Counted from the stretch's first letter, positions 27,735-38,448 are shown. The stretch is 64,000 nucleotides of DNA from Sulfolobus tengchongensis (GCF_036967215.1 NZ_CP146016.1:1737337-1801336); one strand, 5' to 3'. The notes: a model not told the origin generated them from the sequence alone. Numbers and translations are program-made.

Positions 27735-27800
27735 GTTTTCTTTAAGCTTAATCAGAGCATTAATAGACAACATAGCGATTAGAACGTAAATGTCAGATCT
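27735..27800 (+). pseudogene. Decayed 5' piece of a gene like that at 8064-8417
   Basis: Encodes ITFSLSLIRALIDNIAIRT then TAA and ATGTCAGA, against ITFSLGLIRALIDNSLIRA in the intact gene. The alignment is ungapped and most differences are at third codon positions or otherwise silent, which shows the stretch was coding. A stop codon and loss of all further similarity show that this copy is dead. Confidence 0.65.
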
Positions 27801-28673
27801 AGCTAGCTACTATAATATCTAATTCATTTCATTGTCACATGAAGACTTGAATACTCTACATTTGACTGTTAACGATAGTCATGAACGTTAGTAATTATTA
27901 GACCAGTTTTACATGAAAGTATTAGATGAAATATCCATATCATATAAGGAATTTGCAGGAGGCATGAAAGGGTCTTCCGCGATCCATTAAAACTATCTAT
28001 TTAACATTTAATATCTCCGTCAGCACTCTTTGTCTCGTAATTATTTTCATATAGAATGACATATATTACATCATTCTCTTTATACATATCCCCTGCATCT
28101 ATGTTATGACGTATTTATTGCGTCGATACTTTAAGTTGAAATTATGATTACAGAATCTTGATTGAATTGAAAAGGAAGTTCTATTTTCTTCTTAAGTAAT
28201 ACTGGATGAAAAGTAAAGTTATCAGCTTAATTATAAGCTAAGGTATTGATTATCCTAAAAGACGTTACATACTATCGCCCGATAATTCAGTTATTTTACG
28301 TTGTGAATTAGTGGGAGTCTTTAGACTAGTTCTTACGTGAAAGTACTAGTTTGAATGTCCATATCCTACTAAGACTTTCGGAAATAGTAATACTTGAAGA
28401 TAATTCGTATGAACATGAATTTATACTAATCTAGATGATCAGAGTTTTGTAAACTAATTCATAATATAAAAATAAGTTAATCATTGTATATTATTATTAT
28501 GTGAATATGACTAATTATGTTAAATAAAATCTGATTTTTAGGTAGAGAAACGGTCTTACCAATAATTGTTAGGTTGTACATTGTCCAAAACTCACGTGGG
28601 TAAATCATGAATTCATCTAATCCTGTATATATAAAATATAAAGGAAAGCTCAAATAAATAAAGAAAGAATGTT
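27801..28673. other. Long intergenic region with an internal duplication
   Basis: About 870 bp without a convincing gene. It contains two related 55-bp stretches (27895-27950 and 28318-28372; shared TTAGAC, TGAAAGTA and TCCATATC blocks), perhaps relics of a repeat. The last 50 bp hold the promoter of the transporter at 28674 (TATATATAAAATATAAAG). Confidence 0.4.
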
Positions 28674-29954
28674 ATGAAGGAAGAAACAAAAGTTTCAATA
28701 GCTGCTATGATAGGAATAGCTTTTGAGTTTTATGACTTCCTAATCTTTGGTTTTGTGTCCAGTACTTTGGCTGCACTTTTCTTCCCTTCCCACAATAAAT
28801 TGGTTTCCCTATTGGACACATTAGCAGTATTCGCTACTGGTTTCGCTGGAAGACCTTTAGGAGCTATAGTTTTCGGTCATCTAGGAGATAAGATAGGTAG
28901 AAAATACACGTTAATAATAACCATGACGTTAATGGGACTGTCATCTTTGTTTACGGGTCTATTGCCTGGTTACGCTGTATTAGGTATTTTAGCTCCTGCG
29001 TTATTAACTACGCTAAGACTTCTTCAAGGTTTTTCATTAGGAGGAGAATTTGGTGGAGGAATAACGTTAACTGCAGAGTTTGCTAAGCCAACTAATAGGG
29101 CTTTATATGTAGGAGTTGCTCAAATGGCACAGGGAATTGGTCCATTAATGGCTACTGGGCTAATATTCATCTTTAGTAATATAATGACACCTCACGCATT
29201 TTCCTCAATAGGATGGAGGCTTCTCTTCGTTATAGGTGCCTTTATAGCTGTAATTGGAGTAATAATCAGACTTAAGATAACAGAGTCTCCAGTATTTAAG
29301 AGAGTTAAAGACAAAGGCGAGATCTCCAGAGTTCCATTAGTTGAGGCATTTAAAACTCATTGGAAGAAAATACTGTTAGGTTTAGGATTTATAGTTGGAG
29401 GAACTACACTAACATATGCTACTAGTGTTTTCGCTACTTCATATCTAGAGACAATCATTGGCGTTCCGGCTAAGGAGGTATCCTTAGCGTTAACAATAGG
29501 TTATGTAGTTGAGGCAATATCTATATTTATTTTCGCCATGGTTGCTGATAAGGTAGGGAGAAAGCCAATGATGATTGCTACCGCAGTGGGTCTATTAATT
29601 CTCGTTTATCCATATTTCTATCTAATATCCACTGGTCAATTCCCGTTAATAGTATTAGCACAGACATTAATTGCTATAGTTGGTTCATTTGGAACTGGAG
29701 CATACGCTGCTGCATTAACTGAGCTATTTCCCACAAAGGTGAGGTACACCGCTCTGTCATTTGATTACCATGTAGGCGTTGCAGTATTTGGAGGCACTAC
29801 GCCGTTTATTGCAACTTACTTAATTTATGCAACTGGTTATAGATTGGCTCCAGTGTTTTGGGGAATTGCAGGAATGATTGTGACTCTGATTGCATATTCA
29901 CTTTACAAGGAAACTAAAGGAGTAACCTTTGAAGGACAAGAAAGAGTAGCTTAA
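28674..29954 (+). CDS. MFS transporter, metabolite:H+ symporter type
   Basis: 426 residues with twelve membrane segments. The start FEFYDFLIFGFVSSTLA, the LGDKIGRKYTL loop between helices 2 and 3 and the RLLQGFSLGGEFGGG helix 4 region are hallmarks of the metabolite:H+ symporter branch (shikimate, alpha-ketoglutarate, proline/betaine carriers). Substrate cannot be told. A second DKVGRKP motif precedes helix 8. T-rich terminator-like runs follow the stop. Confidence 0.88.
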   Translation: MKEETKVSIAAMIGIAFEFYDFLIFGFVSSTLAALFFPSHNKLVSLLDTLAVFATGFAGRPLGAIVFGHLGDKIGRKYTLIITMTLMGLSSLFTGLLPGYAVLGILAPALLTTLRLLQGFSLGGEFGGGITLTAEFAKPTNRALYVGVAQMAQGIGPLMATGLIFIFSNIMTPHAFSSIGWRLLFVIGAFIAVIGVIIRLKITESPVFKRVKDKGEISRVPLVEAFKTHWKKILLGLGFIVGGTTLTYATSVFATSYLETIIGVPAKEVSLALTIGYVVEAISIFIFAMVADKVGRKPMMIATAVGLLILVYPYFYLISTGQFPLIVLAQTLIAIVGSFGTGAYAAALTELFPTKVRYTALSFDYHVGVAVFGGTTPFIATYLIYATGYRLAPVFWGIAGMIVTLIAYSLYKETKGVTFEGQERVA

Positions 29955-29961
29955 ATATGTA

Positions 29962-30012
29962 ATAGTTTCTATATTTTATTTTTTATCTAAGATATTAATT
30001 TTTATTTTTAAA
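29962..30012 (+). terminator. T-rich terminator-like stretch
   Basis: Several T runs (ATTTTATTTTTTATC and AATTTTTATTTTTAAAATT) shortly after the transporter stop, the usual Sulfolobus terminator look. Confidence 0.4.
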
Positions 30013-30072
30013 ATTAATTTAACGCAACAACTTGATAGAAGAAATTACTAGATGTATTGTCATATCTCTTCC

Positions 30073-30170
30073 TACTTTGTGTGTTTTCAAACCTTACTTT
30101 ACTTTTTCATATTCTCCTCATAGTAAAAATAACGTACTAAACCAGATAGTTTACAATACCCCACAAAGCG
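30073..30170 (-). mobile_element. MITE-like element, copy 3
   Basis: About 98 bp, TACTTTGTGTG at one side and CCCCACAAAGCG at the other, with the family's internal TATTCTCCTCATAGTAAAAA and ACCAGATAGTTTA blocks. Confidence 0.65.
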
Positions 30171-30327
30171 TCTCTTCCTAAAAATTTTCAATTCTTGAAA
30201 TTCTGAGGCTAAGCAGTAAAAACTTTAGCAAGTTAGAGGTCAATAGTTACTATGACGATAAGATGAGAATAAAATTGATTTTCAAGTTTCTCCGATAAAT
30301 TTTTCATTATAAAAGGAACCTGATATT

Positions 30328-30414
30328 GTGTGTATCATTTGAAAACTAGACGATAATTCTATGAATAATCTTGATATAGAGAATAGCCTCAATTTTCAGA
30401 AAATCCACAAACTA
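30328..30414 (+). repeat. 87-bp repeat, copy 1
   Basis: Aligns without gaps to 38815-38901 with about five mismatches. Blocks include GTATCATTTGAAAACT, ATAATTCTATGAATA and AGAATAGCCTCAATTTTCAG. Short non-coding repeat, probably mobile in origin. Confidence 0.75.
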
Positions 30415-30512
30415 GGAACCTGAACTTAATTTTGCTTTTCTCTATATTTGCTCCATTATAATGAAAAATTAGCAATTCTTTTTTTAAAAATGCAATAAAT
30501 TAGACTATCATA

Positions 30513-30611
30513 TTGTTTTGCGGAATATTTATAAACTATCGTATTTTAACATATTATGCTGTATATAGACAATTTAAAAAGTAATTGAGAATTTGAAAAC
30601 TTCACAAACTG
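30513..30611 (+). mobile_element. Degenerate MITE-like copy
   Basis: Ends TTTTGCGGAATATTTATAAACTA and GAAAACTTCACAAA resemble the outer parts of the 21627-21730 family; the middle is not recognisable. Weak evidence. Confidence 0.35.
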
Positions 30612-31076
30612 TTACCATATAACCAAATTTGGAGACTCCTTAATTATCTTTACTACAACTTGAGTGCTAGATCTTTCAATTTCTGGCATGCTCATTAATT
30701 TTTCTAGGAAATTTTCCATAAACTCTTCCCTATTCTTATATCTTGCCATAACTATGAAATCAATTTCACCTAAAACGAAGTATACTCCCCAAACACCTGG
30801 TAATTCACCTAGCTTTGATCCCAATCTGATATGATAATCTTTCCCGTATTTAGCCTTTATTAGACTAATCACTACATAATCAAGGTTTAACGCCGTGGGA
30901 TCTATTTGCGTGTAATAACCCTTTATAATCCCTAGATTTTCTAATCTTTTTATTCTATAGGCCAGAGTAGATTTTGGAATTTTTAACTCCTTAGCCATAT
31001 CGTTTAGAGAATATTTAGCATTTTTCTGTAACAATTTAAGAATTCTTAGATCCACGTTATCTATTATCTCACTCAT
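30612..31076 (-). CDS. Lrp/AsnC-family transcriptional regulator
   Basis: 154 residues: N-terminal winged helix-turn-helix (DLRILKLLQKNAKYSLNDMA, KELKIPKSTLAYRIKRLE) and a C-terminal RAM ligand-binding domain ending with a strand (TQVVVKIIKE). Such proteins form dimers or octamers and respond to amino acids. A perfect TTGTA-N5-TACAA inverted repeat at 31089-31103 lies 13 bp before its start, suggesting autoregulation. Target genes unknown; adjacent transporters are candidates. Confidence 0.9.
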   Translation of the reverse strand: MSEIIDNVDLRILKLLQKNAKYSLNDMAKELKIPKSTLAYRIKRLENLGIIKGYYTQIDPTALNLDYVVISLIKAKYGKDYHIRLGSKLGELPGVWGVYFVLGEIDFIVMARYKNREEFMENFLEKLMSMPEIERSSTQVVVKIIKESPNLVIW

Positions 31077-31088
31077 ATATATCGGATA

Positions 31089-31103
31089 TTGTATGATTTA
31101 CAA
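31089..31103. promoter_or_regulatory. Candidate Lrp operator TTGTATGATTTACAA
   Basis: Perfect 5-bp arms around TGATT, overlapping the promoter-start region of the Lrp-family gene. A further TTGTA half-site lies at 31128-31132. Confidence 0.5.
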
Positions 31104-31173
31104 CAATATAAGGCTGACTTTAGAATGTTGTATAAGATATGGCGATAAAGAAGCGTATTAATGTATAGGAAAG

Positions 31174-31274
31174 ATAGAGAGACAAGTGCTAGCGTTAGAT
31201 TTAACCCTATCTTCAGCTTCTGAGCAAGTTGTAAAAATAGTTGAATTTCTAGAGGCGATAGTGTGTAGCACCTA
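31174..31274 (+). repeat. Repeat/gene remnant, copy 1
   Basis: About 100 bp related to 48703-48800 in the same orientation; conserved blocks are AAGTGCT, GATT, TCTTCAGC, AAAAATAGT, AGAGGC and the final TGTA-C-CCTA. It may be a relic of a gene or a non-coding mobile repeat. A weaker hint of the core (TATCTTCAGCT) is at 32870-32890. Confidence 0.5.
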
Positions 31275-31654
31275 ACAATTGAACTGATTTACGTTGTAAA
31301 TTCGTATAACTGAAAATTATGAATTGAGGTTAATCGCCTCATCGCGGTTAACTGATTACAATTAGCAACAGAGGGTTGGTTCTCATTGAATCTCGTATAC
31401 TTTGTATTCAACTTGAAGTTCATCGAAGTCATATTACCCATCATAACATTAGCGGGAAACCCACTCATGGTGAGGAAACTGAATATTTTTGACTTTCTTT
31501 CCACACTACCGTTCAAGAATTTATTATCTACATCTAGGGTGGTACCTAAAAATAAATTGTACTCGGAGTATTCAAATTCCACGCCTTTACGTAAATTATT
31601 TTCAACCACTCATAATTAGAAGACTTTATTTAGACCCAAATTACCTTTATCTTA

Positions 31655-32729
31655 TGCGGGAAGATTTTTTCTCGTTATCTCCTCTTCATTGCCCGGTGTA
31701 ATATGGGGAGCTAATACCATTATAATTCCTTTATATTTCAAATCTCTTGGTTTATCAACACTTCTTATAGGAGAGATTTTGGGTAGTGCTATTGTACTTA
31801 ATACTCTTCTTTCATTATTTTTCGCCACATTAGGTGACGCATTTGGTAGGAAAAGATATATTATAATATCTCGAAGTGTATCTATTCTCTCATATTTTCT
31901 AATTCTATTTACTCCTTTTGCTTATCTTTTTGCTAACCAAGGTTACGGTCTCATTTCTTCTCTCATTGCTGAAAAGACCCAGGACTTGGACAAGATATTT
32001 GCATATAGAACGTCATTGAATATCATTTTCTCAATTATGGGTTCTCTACTACCTCTCTTCCTTTCATATATAGAGATTATTGTAATGGATGCTGGGATAT
32101 TGATAGTATCACTGCTTCTTATCCTTCCAGTTAAAGAAAAATATAAGGGAACGAAGAAACTTTCATTACATCTCTCATCATTTAGGATAATAGGGAAACT
32201 TTCCACAGAAGCAATAATAGGTCTAGGTGCAGGATTCCTATTACCTATGTTATCACTATGGTTTAACTTGAAGTTTGGTGTTACTGCATCTTCTCTTTCT
32301 CCCATATATGCGATTTCAGAGGCTACTTTAGCATTGGGCACTCTTTTCTCACCTTATTTAGGGAGGAGACTTGGAAGAATAAGAACTATCTTCTTTACTC
32401 ATTTATTAGCTATAATCATACTTTTCTTCATGCCATTTTCGCCTTCTCTTTTTATTGCGGGTGTTTTGTACGTTAGCAGAAATACTTTAATGAACATTAG
32501 TGGTCCTTTGATGAATTCCTTCGTAATGAAAATTGTCAAAGAAGAGGAAAGAGGAAGAGCTAACAGCATGTTACAATTACTTGATGCTATACCTAGATCT
32601 ATTGGACCAACAATAACAGGATATCTATTCTCTTTCAATAATCTTTCCTTTCCATTTTTCATCACGGCTACACTATATTTGACGGCAACTATTCTCTTTT
32701 ACTTCTTCTTCAAGGACGTAAATGTATGA
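31655..32729 (+). pseudogene. MFS transporter with apparent frameshift near the start
   Basis: The frame from TTG 31689 gives 346 residues of an MFS carrier with FATLGDAFGRKRYI as loop 2-3 motif and a YLGRRLGRIRT counterpart, but it lacks a proper N-terminus. ATG 31655 in another frame starts MREDFF. One extra T in the run of six at 31665-31670 would join the two as MREDFFLVISSSLPGVIWGA, a normal first helix. Thus either a one-base deletion, a sequencing error or slippage at the T run. With about 11 membrane helices it otherwise looks intact. Substrate unknown. Confidence 0.7.
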
Positions 32730-33017
32730 ATTTAATAATATGTGTTACAAGACACGACTATATTATTCGATCTCCTTTACTATTAGGGTATATTATTTAT
32801 CAGCTAAAATAAATCTAAACTCAACCGAGAATTCCTCACTAATCTCATAAGCAGATTGATAGAACTTGATTAATGCTTTATCTTCAGCTCTAGAATGTGC
32901 TGAATATTAGCAATGCCTAATGAAACTCTTCGAAAACAATTATTTAAATTTCTGTAACTCTTTCCTCACTCTTTTTTAATGAGTCTTTTTTCTGAATCTT
33001 TAACCTCCAGGACATGA
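32730..33017. other. Intergenic region, nothing recognised
   Basis: About 290 bp between the transporter and the MscS gene (tail to tail). T-rich runs near 32985 (CTTTTTTAATGAGTCTTTTTTC) may terminate both. A weak TCTTCAGCT hint of the 31174/48703 repeat is present. Confidence 0.35.
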
Positions 33018-33959
33018 TTAATGATCACTCCTTATTGTTCTCTTAAGACTTTCTTGTAGTTCCTTAATTGTCTTCATAGTCACTTTCAAAATTTCACTTC
33101 TCACTGGCTCTTCATATATAGTTTTACAAACGGTGTCTATAGCTAATATGTACGTATTGAATGTGGTTTCTAGCACCTTAATCGAAGGCTCTTCCAGTAC
33201 GAATTCTAATTCCCTTATCCTCTCCTTTAATGTATTTATAACTATATCCGGATCCATATCCTTAGATACTTCGTATTTAGTCCTTACCTTTCTTCTCTCC
33301 TCTCGATTATGTATGAAAATAGCTGCTTGTATCATAATACTATTAGGTATCTTGACTGGAACTTGATCATCAGTATAGATAGTCGTATAAAGTAGTGATA
33401 TATCAGTTACAACCCCAGTATATCCCGGAATAAGGAAATCGTTAGAGAAAAACTTAGGCGGATAAGTAGGGGCAATAAGACCGTATTGCCATGTGGATAC
33501 AGTTATTCTGTCGCCAACTTTATAAGGTCTTGAAAAGACTAACATTATCCCACCGAAAATATTAGAAAGAACGTCTTGAGAGGCTAATCCTAGAACTAAT
33601 CCAGCAAATCCACCTGCTGCTAATGCAGCACCTATACTCACTCTTAGCAGGATGAAGAATCCCACAAATCCTATGATATAACCTAACAATCTGGCTATGA
33701 AGGACACACTGGAGGCATTATCATAACCTATAATGTTACTGAGCCTATATTTTATAATGGATGAGACGAAATAGGAAACAATTATTGCTGCTATGAACCA
33801 TATGGCAGCATAAACGTAAAGTAAGTAATCAGCTGGAAACAATTTAAATACGTTAGAAAGTACGAATACTGCAGCTCCAACTAATATCGCAGCTATTATC
33901 GAAGTAAGAACAAGTGCTATTAATCTTCTTTCGCTCATCTTGCCGGTCATAACAAACAT
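33018..33959 (-). CDS. MscS-family mechanosensitive channel
   Basis: 313 residues. Four N-terminal membrane helices, then the pore-lining glycine/alanine helix (GAALAAGGFAGLVLGLASQDVLSNIFGG is in this region) and the cytoplasmic beta domain starting with FSRPYKVGDRI. Opens under membrane tension on hypo-osmotic shock. The listed ATG gives MFVMTGKMSERR; ATG eight codons on is possible. No operon partner. Confidence 0.9.
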   Translation of the reverse strand: MFVMTGKMSERRLIALVLTSIIAAILVGAAVFVLSNVFKLFPADYLLYVYAAIWFIAAIIVSYFVSSIIKYRLSNIIGYDNASSVSFIARLLGYIIGFVGFFILLRVSIGAALAAGGFAGLVLGLASQDVLSNIFGGIMLVFSRPYKVGDRITVSTWQYGLIAPTYPPKFFSNDFLIPGYTGVVTDISLLYTTIYTDDQVPVKIPNSIMIQAAIFIHNREERRKVRTKYEVSKDMDPDIVINTLKERIRELEFVLEEPSIKVLETTFNTYILAIDTVCKTIYEEPVRSEILKVTMKTIKELQESLKRTIRSDH

Positions 33960-34182
33960 ATTACATTCATCAGTTATATACGTTTCTATTGAAATTAAGT
34001 AAGAAAGTTCTCTATATTTGAATTTATACGAGGAACAACATTCCCTAAGATTTTAATCCCTTTCACGAATTCATTTGATGAGCTCATTATAGACGTTAAA
34101 GTAAACACCCCACAGTCGTAATTTAAACAAAATCTCATGATTTTTTATAAGTAGAAAAGAGTAGATTCATAAAAACAGAGAT

Positions 34183-36240
34183 CTACGTATTAGTGATTTC
34201 CCATGGGTAGATTGGTGTCTTATTGAATTTCCTTTTAAGTAATTTTTCTAACCCTATAAACACTGCAGGCAAAGCACCAGTAGTGCCAGCCTCACCGACT
34301 CCTCTACTCTTAGCTGGTAAAGATGACGGAAATTCAACTTCATTAACGTAAACCTTATAATTAGCCTCTACAGAGGTGGGAACGCCACAATCCGCTATTG
34401 AGGAGAATAACGGATTTCCATTGTCATCATAGGGTGCGTGCTCCCATAATACTTGCGAGATTCCTTGAAGGACTCCACCAATTATTTGACCTTCTATCTC
34501 TTCCTTAATTAAAGTTCTGCCTACATCGTCTACTGCATAATACTCAAGAACCTTAACGAAACCAGTCTCCTTATCAACATCTACAACTGCCACATGAGCG
34601 CCTGGTGAGAATATATCATTAGCCTTATAAAATACTTCTGCCTCTACACCTTCTAATTCCTTTAACGCTTTTTCTATAGGCATATTTACCTTATTGAGCA
34701 ATTGCCTGCAAGCCTCAATAACTGCTGAGCCTCCAACAGTTGCAGTTCTTGATCCGAAGCTTCCAATTCCTTCCTTTACACCTTCTGTGGTATTAGTAAC
34801 GACTTCAATTAGATCCGGAGAAATCCCCAGAACTTCAGACGCTAACTTTGAGAACGTATCACTATGAGCTTGTCCATGAGGACCTGCTCCAACATATATT
34901 TTTATCTTACCATTTTCTATTCTGGCTCTAGCGCCTTCACCAGGAGATAATCTTACAAAATCAGTAAATATTACTATTGATATTCCTTTGTCTTTGTGGG
35001 TTTCTTTCGCTTTTCTGTAGTATTTTTCTGCTTCGTTAAGCACTTCATTGTATCCCGCTGGATCTATTTTCACTCCCAATGGCGTCACATAGCCGTTATC
35101 TCCTATTAGGTTCTTCCTCCTTATCTCAACTGGATCCATTCCCAATTCCTCAGCCAAATCCTCTATCAACGTCTCGTGAATTAGGGCTGCCTCGGGCCTA
35201 CCAGCACCCCTATAAGGACCAGTGGGAGGTAAATTAGTAAATACTCCATACGCTCTTATTGAAGCAAACTTAACCTTGTAAGGACCAGTTATTAACTGGG
35301 CTATAAACCCTGGAGTAGTAGGGTTTAGCGTATAATTATACGCTCCAAAGTCCACAATTACATTACCCTCTACTCCTAAAATTTCTCCTTGCTTAGTAGC
35401 GTACATTTTTATATCTGAGAGGACTCCTCTACCTATAATTGGATTCTTTAGATGTTCGTATCTAGTTTCTATCCACTTAACGGGTCTGCCTAATTTCATT
35501 GAAGCTATTACTGCAAGTACGTATTCTGGATGTGATGGTACCTTATTTCCGAAACCTCCTCCTACATTTGGTGCTGAGTAAACTCTGATTTTCTCTGGTG
35601 GTATGTTTAGCGCTTCTCTTAAATCATCCTTGACTCTAAAAGAAGATTGAAATGAGCCATATAGGTTAATATGCTCTCCATCCCAGTAAGCTATTACTCC
35701 TTTTGGTTCCATGGGATTCGCTACTACTCTAGTCTGATTAAGTTTCCTTCTTACAACAACATCAGCTTTGCTTTTAGCGGATAATTCACCCCCTTCAAGC
35801 AATTTATCAACGGAAATGTTTTTCTTTACCCCCGGATGTATTTCATCATCGCTATTCATGGCTTTTTCTACATCAACTATTGGTTTTAATTCCTCGTAAT
35901 CTATGGATACCTCCTCAGCTACGTCTTCAGTCTTATACCTATCCTCTACAACAAAGGCTAAAATTGGCTGACCAACAAAGTTAACCCTTCCATCAGCCAA
36001 AACCGGCATTTTGACTATCTTTGACTGCTTCATGGTTTCTGGATCTGCTCTAACTGGCATGTAAGCTTTTACGTCATCCCATGTCAAAGAAAGTAATGCG
36101 CTTTCTGGCCTACTTATGCTCTTTATTATACCTCTTGCTATCGGAGATCTAACTACGTGAAGGTAAACCACATTTTTAGGAGATATATCATCTATGTAAG
36201 TACCCTTTCCCGTAATTTTTGGAAGATCTTCCTTTATCAT
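34183..36240 (-). CDS. Molybdenum hydroxylase large subunit (aldehyde/xanthine/CO dehydrogenase family)
   Basis: 685 residues, the molybdopterin-binding subunit. Marks: N-terminal GTYIDDI and [11 protein letters not shown] domain, GGGFGNK near 227, [11 protein letters not shown] near 343 and a GVGEAGTTG near 648 whose Glu is the catalytic base of hydroxylases. The CO-dehydrogenase loop is not seen, so an aldehyde or glyceraldehyde-type dehydrogenase is more likely. The medium (FAD) and small ([2Fe-2S]) subunits are not adjacent and must be encoded elsewhere or shared. A divergent FAH-family gene follows 100 bp away, suggesting oxidative sugar or aromatic breakdown. Confidence 0.87.
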   Translation of the reverse strand: MIKEDLPKITGKGTYIDDISPKNVVYLHVVRSPIARGIIKSISRPESALLSLTWDDVKAYMPVRADPETMKQSKIVKMPVLADGRVNFVGQPILAFVVEDRYKTEDVAEEVSIDYEELKPIVDVEKAMNSDDEIHPGVKKNISVDKLLEGGELSAKSKADVVVRRKLNQTRVVANPMEPKGVIAYWDGEHINLYGSFQSSFRVKDDLREALNIPPEKIRVYSAPNVGGGFGNKVPSHPEYVLAVIASMKLGRPVKWIETRYEHLKNPIIGRGVLSDIKMYATKQGEILGVEGNVIVDFGAYNYTLNPTTPGFIAQLITGPYKVKFASIRAYGVFTNLPPTGPYRGAGRPEAALIHETLIEDLAEELGMDPVEIRRKNLIGDNGYVTPLGVKIDPAGYNEVLNEAEKYYRKAKETHKDKGISIVIFTDFVRLSPGEGARARIENGKIKIYVGAGPHGQAHSDTFSKLASEVLGISPDLIEVVTNTTEGVKEGIGSFGSRTATVGGSAVIEACRQLLNKVNMPIEKALKELEGVEAEVFYKANDIFSPGAHVAVVDVDKETGFVKVLEYYAVDDVGRTLIKEEIEGQIIGGVLQGISQVLWEHAPYDDNGNPLFSSIADCGVPTSVEANYKVYVNEVEFPSSLPAKSRGVGEAGTTGALPAVFIGLEKLLKRKFNKTPIYPWEITNT

Positions 36241-36341
36241 CGTTATACATTTCTGTTCATAACTTAATAGTTTTTCTTAAAACTAGTGCGATGAAACTAG
36301 TTTGAGTGAATATATTTTTACCTTAACTGAAAGTAACAAAC

Positions 36342-37208
36342 ATGGTTAAGTATATTTCATTTTACGTAGGAAATGCTAGAAAGCTTGGAGTTGTAGAGGG
36401 AAACTACGTATATGAGATAACTGATTTCGGGAAGGAAGAGAAAAGAGGCAATGCGTACAAATTAGATGACATAACAACCTTTGACCTTCCAATACAGCCC
36501 TCAGCCATAATATGTACATTAGTTAACACGCCTAGGATGATTGGGGTTAATAGTAAGGAGGAAGCTAAGGAGATGGTGAGAAGCCCAAAGTTCTTTCTAA
36601 AGTTGCCGACTATCGCAATAGCTCATAAACAGGCAATTATATCTCCTAGCGATGCCATAAGACCAGAAGTGGAAATTGGAATAATTATCAAATCAAAGAT
36701 GAAAGATATAAAAAAGAGCGAAGTTAAGAATTACATCTTAGGATATACAGTATTTAATGACATAACCTATCCCCCTGGATTAAAAGAGGATTCTTACTAC
36801 GCGATGAGAAGGGATCCTGCAGATGGAAAGGTTAAAAAGTTGTTAATGAGAGGAACGCATTTCAGAAATAAAGTTAGAGACACATTTGCACCCATGGGAC
36901 CTTATTTAGTTACTGAAGACGAAATTGGAGACGTTAACTCGCTGAGAATGAGAAGCTATTATAATGGAGAAATAGTACAGGATGGGTATTCGAGTGAATT
37001 CATTTTCTCTATAGAGGAGATCTTAACTGAGTTATCTAGAATAGTAACCATTCCACCATTTAGCGTTGTCACTACGGGAAGTATAGGATATATTAAGGCT
37101 GAGGAAGCTTCAGAGTTCTTCTTAAAGCCAATTGATAATGCGTTAATGGTTGCTGAGATTGAGAAAATAGGTAAGCTGGAGAATCCACTATTAGTTAAGA
37201 ATTTATAA
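36342..37208 (+). CDS. Fumarylacetoacetate-hydrolase-family protein
   Basis: 288 residues. Metal ligands are in [10 protein letters not shown] (two Glu) and GYTVFNDIT (Asp), typical of FAH-family hydrolases, decarboxylases and sugar-acid dehydratases. The N-terminal [20 protein letters not shown] is the usual FAH small domain. Members in Sulfolobus include 2-keto-3-deoxy-acid dehydratases, but the substrate here is unknown. Divergent from the aldehyde-dehydrogenase-like gene; its stop is one base before the next gene, a membrane protein. Confidence 0.85.
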   Translation: MVKYISFYVGNARKLGVVEGNYVYEITDFGKEEKRGNAYKLDDITTFDLPIQPSAIICTLVNTPRMIGVNSKEEAKEMVRSPKFFLKLPTIAIAHKQAIISPSDAIRPEVEIGIIIKSKMKDIKKSEVKNYILGYTVFNDITYPPGLKEDSYYAMRRDPADGKVKKLLMRGTHFRNKVRDTFAPMGPYLVTEDEIGDVNSLRMRSYYNGEIVQDGYSSEFIFSIEEILTELSRIVTIPPFSVVTTGSIGYIKAEEASEFFLKPIDNALMVAEIEKIGKLENPLLVKNL

Positions 37209-37209
37209 C

Positions 37210-38448
37210 TTGATTATCATTCTAATAGACGTGGTAAGAGTTAAGGAGGAAGTCGTTTTAGGTTCTTTGCTTTTCCTATCATCCTTCTTTCCTTATTTTT
37301 ACCTATCATTACCTTTAATTTACGCTTTAGGCATTTATTTAAGGCTGAAATACTTCCCAGCATTCGTATCAGCAATATTACTTTTGTTCTCTCCTCTTCA
37401 CTCTGCCATTATACTTATCGCGTATGTGCTATTCTTTATAGATAGGCGTTTCTCAATATCATTTCTCTTAACTACTTTCTTCTCCATCCTCACAGAGAAT
37501 TATCTCACACTTCTTTTAGGATTCGCAATAGATAGAAGAGGACTAATAGCTTCTGGGATATTCTTTCTAATCCTTGCTGGGGTAACGTTTAATACTACTT
37601 ACGGTAATTTAGCGTTTTTCTTATTCGTTGCAGGTGTAATCTCCACGTTAATTGAAAATAAGGTTAAAATTGACGCTAAGACTTCAGCTATAGTTTATCT
37701 CTCATCCTTGTTAGTGTATTTCCACTTACCCTATCTAATACCAATTTTAGTTTCCTTCTCTCCATTAACCTCCTTACTATTTTCACCATTTCAGCCATAT
37801 CTCGCTATAATAGCTCTAAAGAAACTAGGAGACTTTAAAAAGATAAAGTGGGGAGGTAAAGTATTTAACTTACTTCCCTCACTCGTATCATTTCTTTACC
37901 CACCTTTAGCCTTATCCTCAATAAGTGACGTATTGAGAAAACGCGAGTTCGTATTCTATCTTATTCCCTTCCTAATATCAATTGTATTTTTTGGCTTAGG
38001 GGATTACAGTAACTTTCAGCTTCTCGCTATAATCTCACTAGTTCTCCTTGCATCCAGATATATTAACATTTCCAAAGTAATCAGTAGTATAATGATTTTG
38101 AAGAATTTCTACCCCTATATAATTTCAGTGGTATTAGAGTTTCTGGCCTTTTACTTTTTTTATCTAAATATACCCAACTTTATCCTTCTCTCTATAGTTG
38201 CGATAGCGATATCATTTCCAATCATTTTCAACCCCTATCCCCTATTCCTTTCCTTTTTATCCCTAGTCAACCCTTATGTTGGTCTCTCTTCCATGAGATG
38301 GTTCTCTTCAATATTCCTTATTATTCCTTTAATAGCTTATCTTTACTTCAAATTTCCAATATATCCCTATGTGTTCTATGTTGTAGGAGTTTGTTTAAGT
38401 ATTGTGGGAATTAGAAAATTAGTCAACTTGAATTGTCCTTTATCTTAA
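37210..38448 (+). CDS. Unrecognised large membrane protein
   Basis: 412 residues with roughly 12 hydrophobic segments and very few charged residues; short basic loops (KKLGDFKKIKWGG). The frame begins at TTG 37210, directly after the FAH stop; GTG 37231 is another start. I see no transporter signature. The tail overlaps the next small membrane gene. It could be a permease tied to the FAH gene or a polymer-export protein; not decidable. Confidence 0.6.
   Translation: MIIILIDVVRVKEEVVLGSLLFLSSFFPYFYLSLPLIYALGIYLRLKYFPAFVSAILLLFSPLHSAIILIAYVLFFIDRRFSISFLLTTFFSILTENYLTLLLGFAIDRRGLIASGIFFLILAGVTFNTTYGNLAFFLFVAGVISTLIENKVKIDAKTSAIVYLSSLLVYFHLPYLIPILVSFSPLTSLLFSPFQPYLAIIALKKLGDFKKIKWGGKVFNLLPSLVSFLYPPLALSSISDVLRKREFVFYLIPFLISIVFFGLGDYSNFQLLAIISLVLLASRYINISKVISSIMILKNFYPYIISVVLEFLAFYFFYLNIPNFILLSIVAIAISFPIIFNPYPLFLSFLSLVNPYVGLSSMRWFSSIFLIIPLIAYLYFKFPIYPYVFYVVGVCLSIVGIRKLVNLNCPLS

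Noticed and set aside
27607-27789. 60-aa frame across the amidase start
   Set aside because: Only its last part (ITFSLSLIRALIDN) is meaningful, and that is a relic of a gene whose own start and stop do not match this frame.
31289-31619. Frames on both strands between the Lrp and MFS genes
   Set aside because: No promoter, motif or family resemblance; the region looks like decayed sequence.
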